From an uncultured Enterobacter sp. (lineage in GTDB: Bacteria > Pseudomonadota > Gammaproteobacteria > Enterobacterales > Enterobacteriaceae): 7,011 nucleotides of DNA. Shown in pieces: positions 6,257-7,011 of this stretch (position 1 is the stretch's first letter; each line of letters opens with the position of its first letter). The notes below the pieces were generated by a model that had not been told where the DNA came from, did not search any database, and saw only the letters and a program-made list of their open reading frames with translations. The position numbers were made by a program, and so were the translations under genes. The DNA is taken from contig CAMKZP010000197.1 of the NCBI GenBank assembly GCA_946477805.1, positions 1-7,011 on the forward strand, given 5' to 3'.

Positions 6257-7011
6257 TTGAAGAAAGTCAGCATTATTGATGTCGCAAAGCATGCAGGCGT
6301 TTCGGTTTCCACCGTGTCGCTGGTGCTACGCCAGAAAGGGAAAATCTCGGAGGCGACGATCGGGAAGGTCAATGCCGCCATCACTACGCTGGGCTATGTT
6401 CACAACGTCGCCGCTGCCAACCTTCGCGCCAACACCTCCAATCTTATCGGCCTGATCCTGCGTGACTTCAGCGACAGCTTTTCCATCAAGGTGATGGCGA
6501 GCATCGTCCAGGAGCTTGAGAAGCAGGGATATATGGTTTTTCTCGGACAGCCGCTGAACGATCGGGATCGTCTGGAACGCACCCTGCTGTCGTTTAAGCA
6601 ACAGGGTGTGGCAGGGGTTATTTATCTTGCGTCCGATACCTGTACGCCCGTCCTGCCGGAGCAGATCCGCCAGTGCCCGCTGCCGCTGGTGGCGGTGTCA
6701 CAGTCTTTACTCACTGAAAAATGCAACCTGGTGATGCGCGATAACCGCCAGGCGGCAAACCTTGCCGCGCGCTATTTAATATACGCCCGCCTGCAGCGAC
6801 GACACGCAGGCCGCCGCGATGGCAGCGCGCCAGCTGCTTGAGAAGAACAACACCATCACCGCCCTGCTCTGTCATTCACCGGATGCGATGATAGGCTCCA
6901 TTTCCGGCATTCATCAGGTGGGCCGCACCGTGGGGAAAGACGTGTTCCTGACCCAGCAGGTCGCGCTGGTCGGTTTTGAAGATATGCTTCACGTTAACCT
7001 CACGTCGCCGT
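6257..7011 (+). pseudogene. MalI-like LacI-family repressor, internally deleted and frameshifted
   Basis: The gene opens at TTG 6257, 5 bases after a strong AGGGAG site; there is no in-frame ATG nearby and the family start (KKVSIIDVAKHAG) begins here. Residues 4-50 are the helix-turn-helix with VSVSTVSLVL, as in MalI, followed by the hinge helix (about 51-58, AAANLRA) and the first part of the effector domain to RYLI (about 175). The frame then gives 19 unrelated residues and stops at 6839-6841. In another frame, open from 6780 to the window end, LacI-family sequence resumes: CSDDTQAAAMAARQLLEKNN, ITALLCHSPDAMIGS, VALVGFEDM. The expected GHxRIAxLGG and downstream R-x-x-G-Y segment, about 40-45 codons, is absent between the two parts. 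This fits a deletion of roughly 120-135 bases that also shifts the frame. The shortened protein could still bind DNA but would lack a complete sugar-binding domain. The 3' end lies outside the window. An assembly error is the main alternative. Confidence 0.82.

Noticed and set aside
6782..6841. Native C-terminus of a short regulator after RYLI
   Set aside because: The 19 residues are R- and A-rich with no family similarity, while clear LacI-family sequence continues in another frame over the same bases and beyond.
1..7011. CRISPR array, tRNA, rRNA or insertion-sequence ends
   Set aside because: No regularly spaced repeats, cloverleaf sequence or transposase-like coding region was seen on either strand.

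Overview
The window looks like chromosome of an enterobacterium close to Enterobacter, Citrobacter or Salmonella. The main evidence is a conserved junction: folD and ybcJ read rightward, back-to-back with a leftward type 1 fimbrial operon in the order fimA-fimI-fimC-fimD. From memory, this matches the Salmonella fim locus, which also carries fimI and lies beside folD, better than the E. coli sfm locus, which lacks fimI. FolD, YbcJ, FimA and FimI all closely resemble the enterobacterial proteins. Genus-level assignment is inference; an Enterobacter-like genome is my best guess.

Layout. Positions 1-3050 (minus strand) carry a chaperone-usher fimbrial operon: major pilin FimA, minor pilin-like FimI, periplasmic chaperone FimC and the first 377 residues of usher FimD, which runs off the left edge. 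A short hairpin with a T-run sits between fimA and fimI and could reduce transcription past the highly expressed pilin gene. Positions 3051-3359 are the divergent control region for fimA and folD. Positions 3360-4440 (plus strand) hold folD (one-carbon folate metabolism) and ybcJ (S4-like RNA-binding protein), separated by one base. Positions 4441-4673 hold a dispersed-type palindromic repeat and then a promoter region with two overlapping LacI-family-type operators.

Positions 4674-7011 carry a sugar PTS cassette: a glucose-family EIICB permease (499 aa), followed by a MalI-like LacI-family repressor gene that starts at TTG. The repressor gene appears broken. After about 175 residues the frame ends in an unrelated tail, while the C-terminal part of a LacI-family effector domain resumes in another frame. 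About 40-45 codons that should lie between the two parts are missing. The tandem operators upstream of the permease are the natural target for this repressor, so its loss would be expected to derepress the permease unless another regulator acts there.

I do not see a wholly new biological system. The fimbrial and folate genes are ordinary. The parts most worth a second look are the PTS cassette, with its unassigned substrate, tandem operators and damaged regulator.
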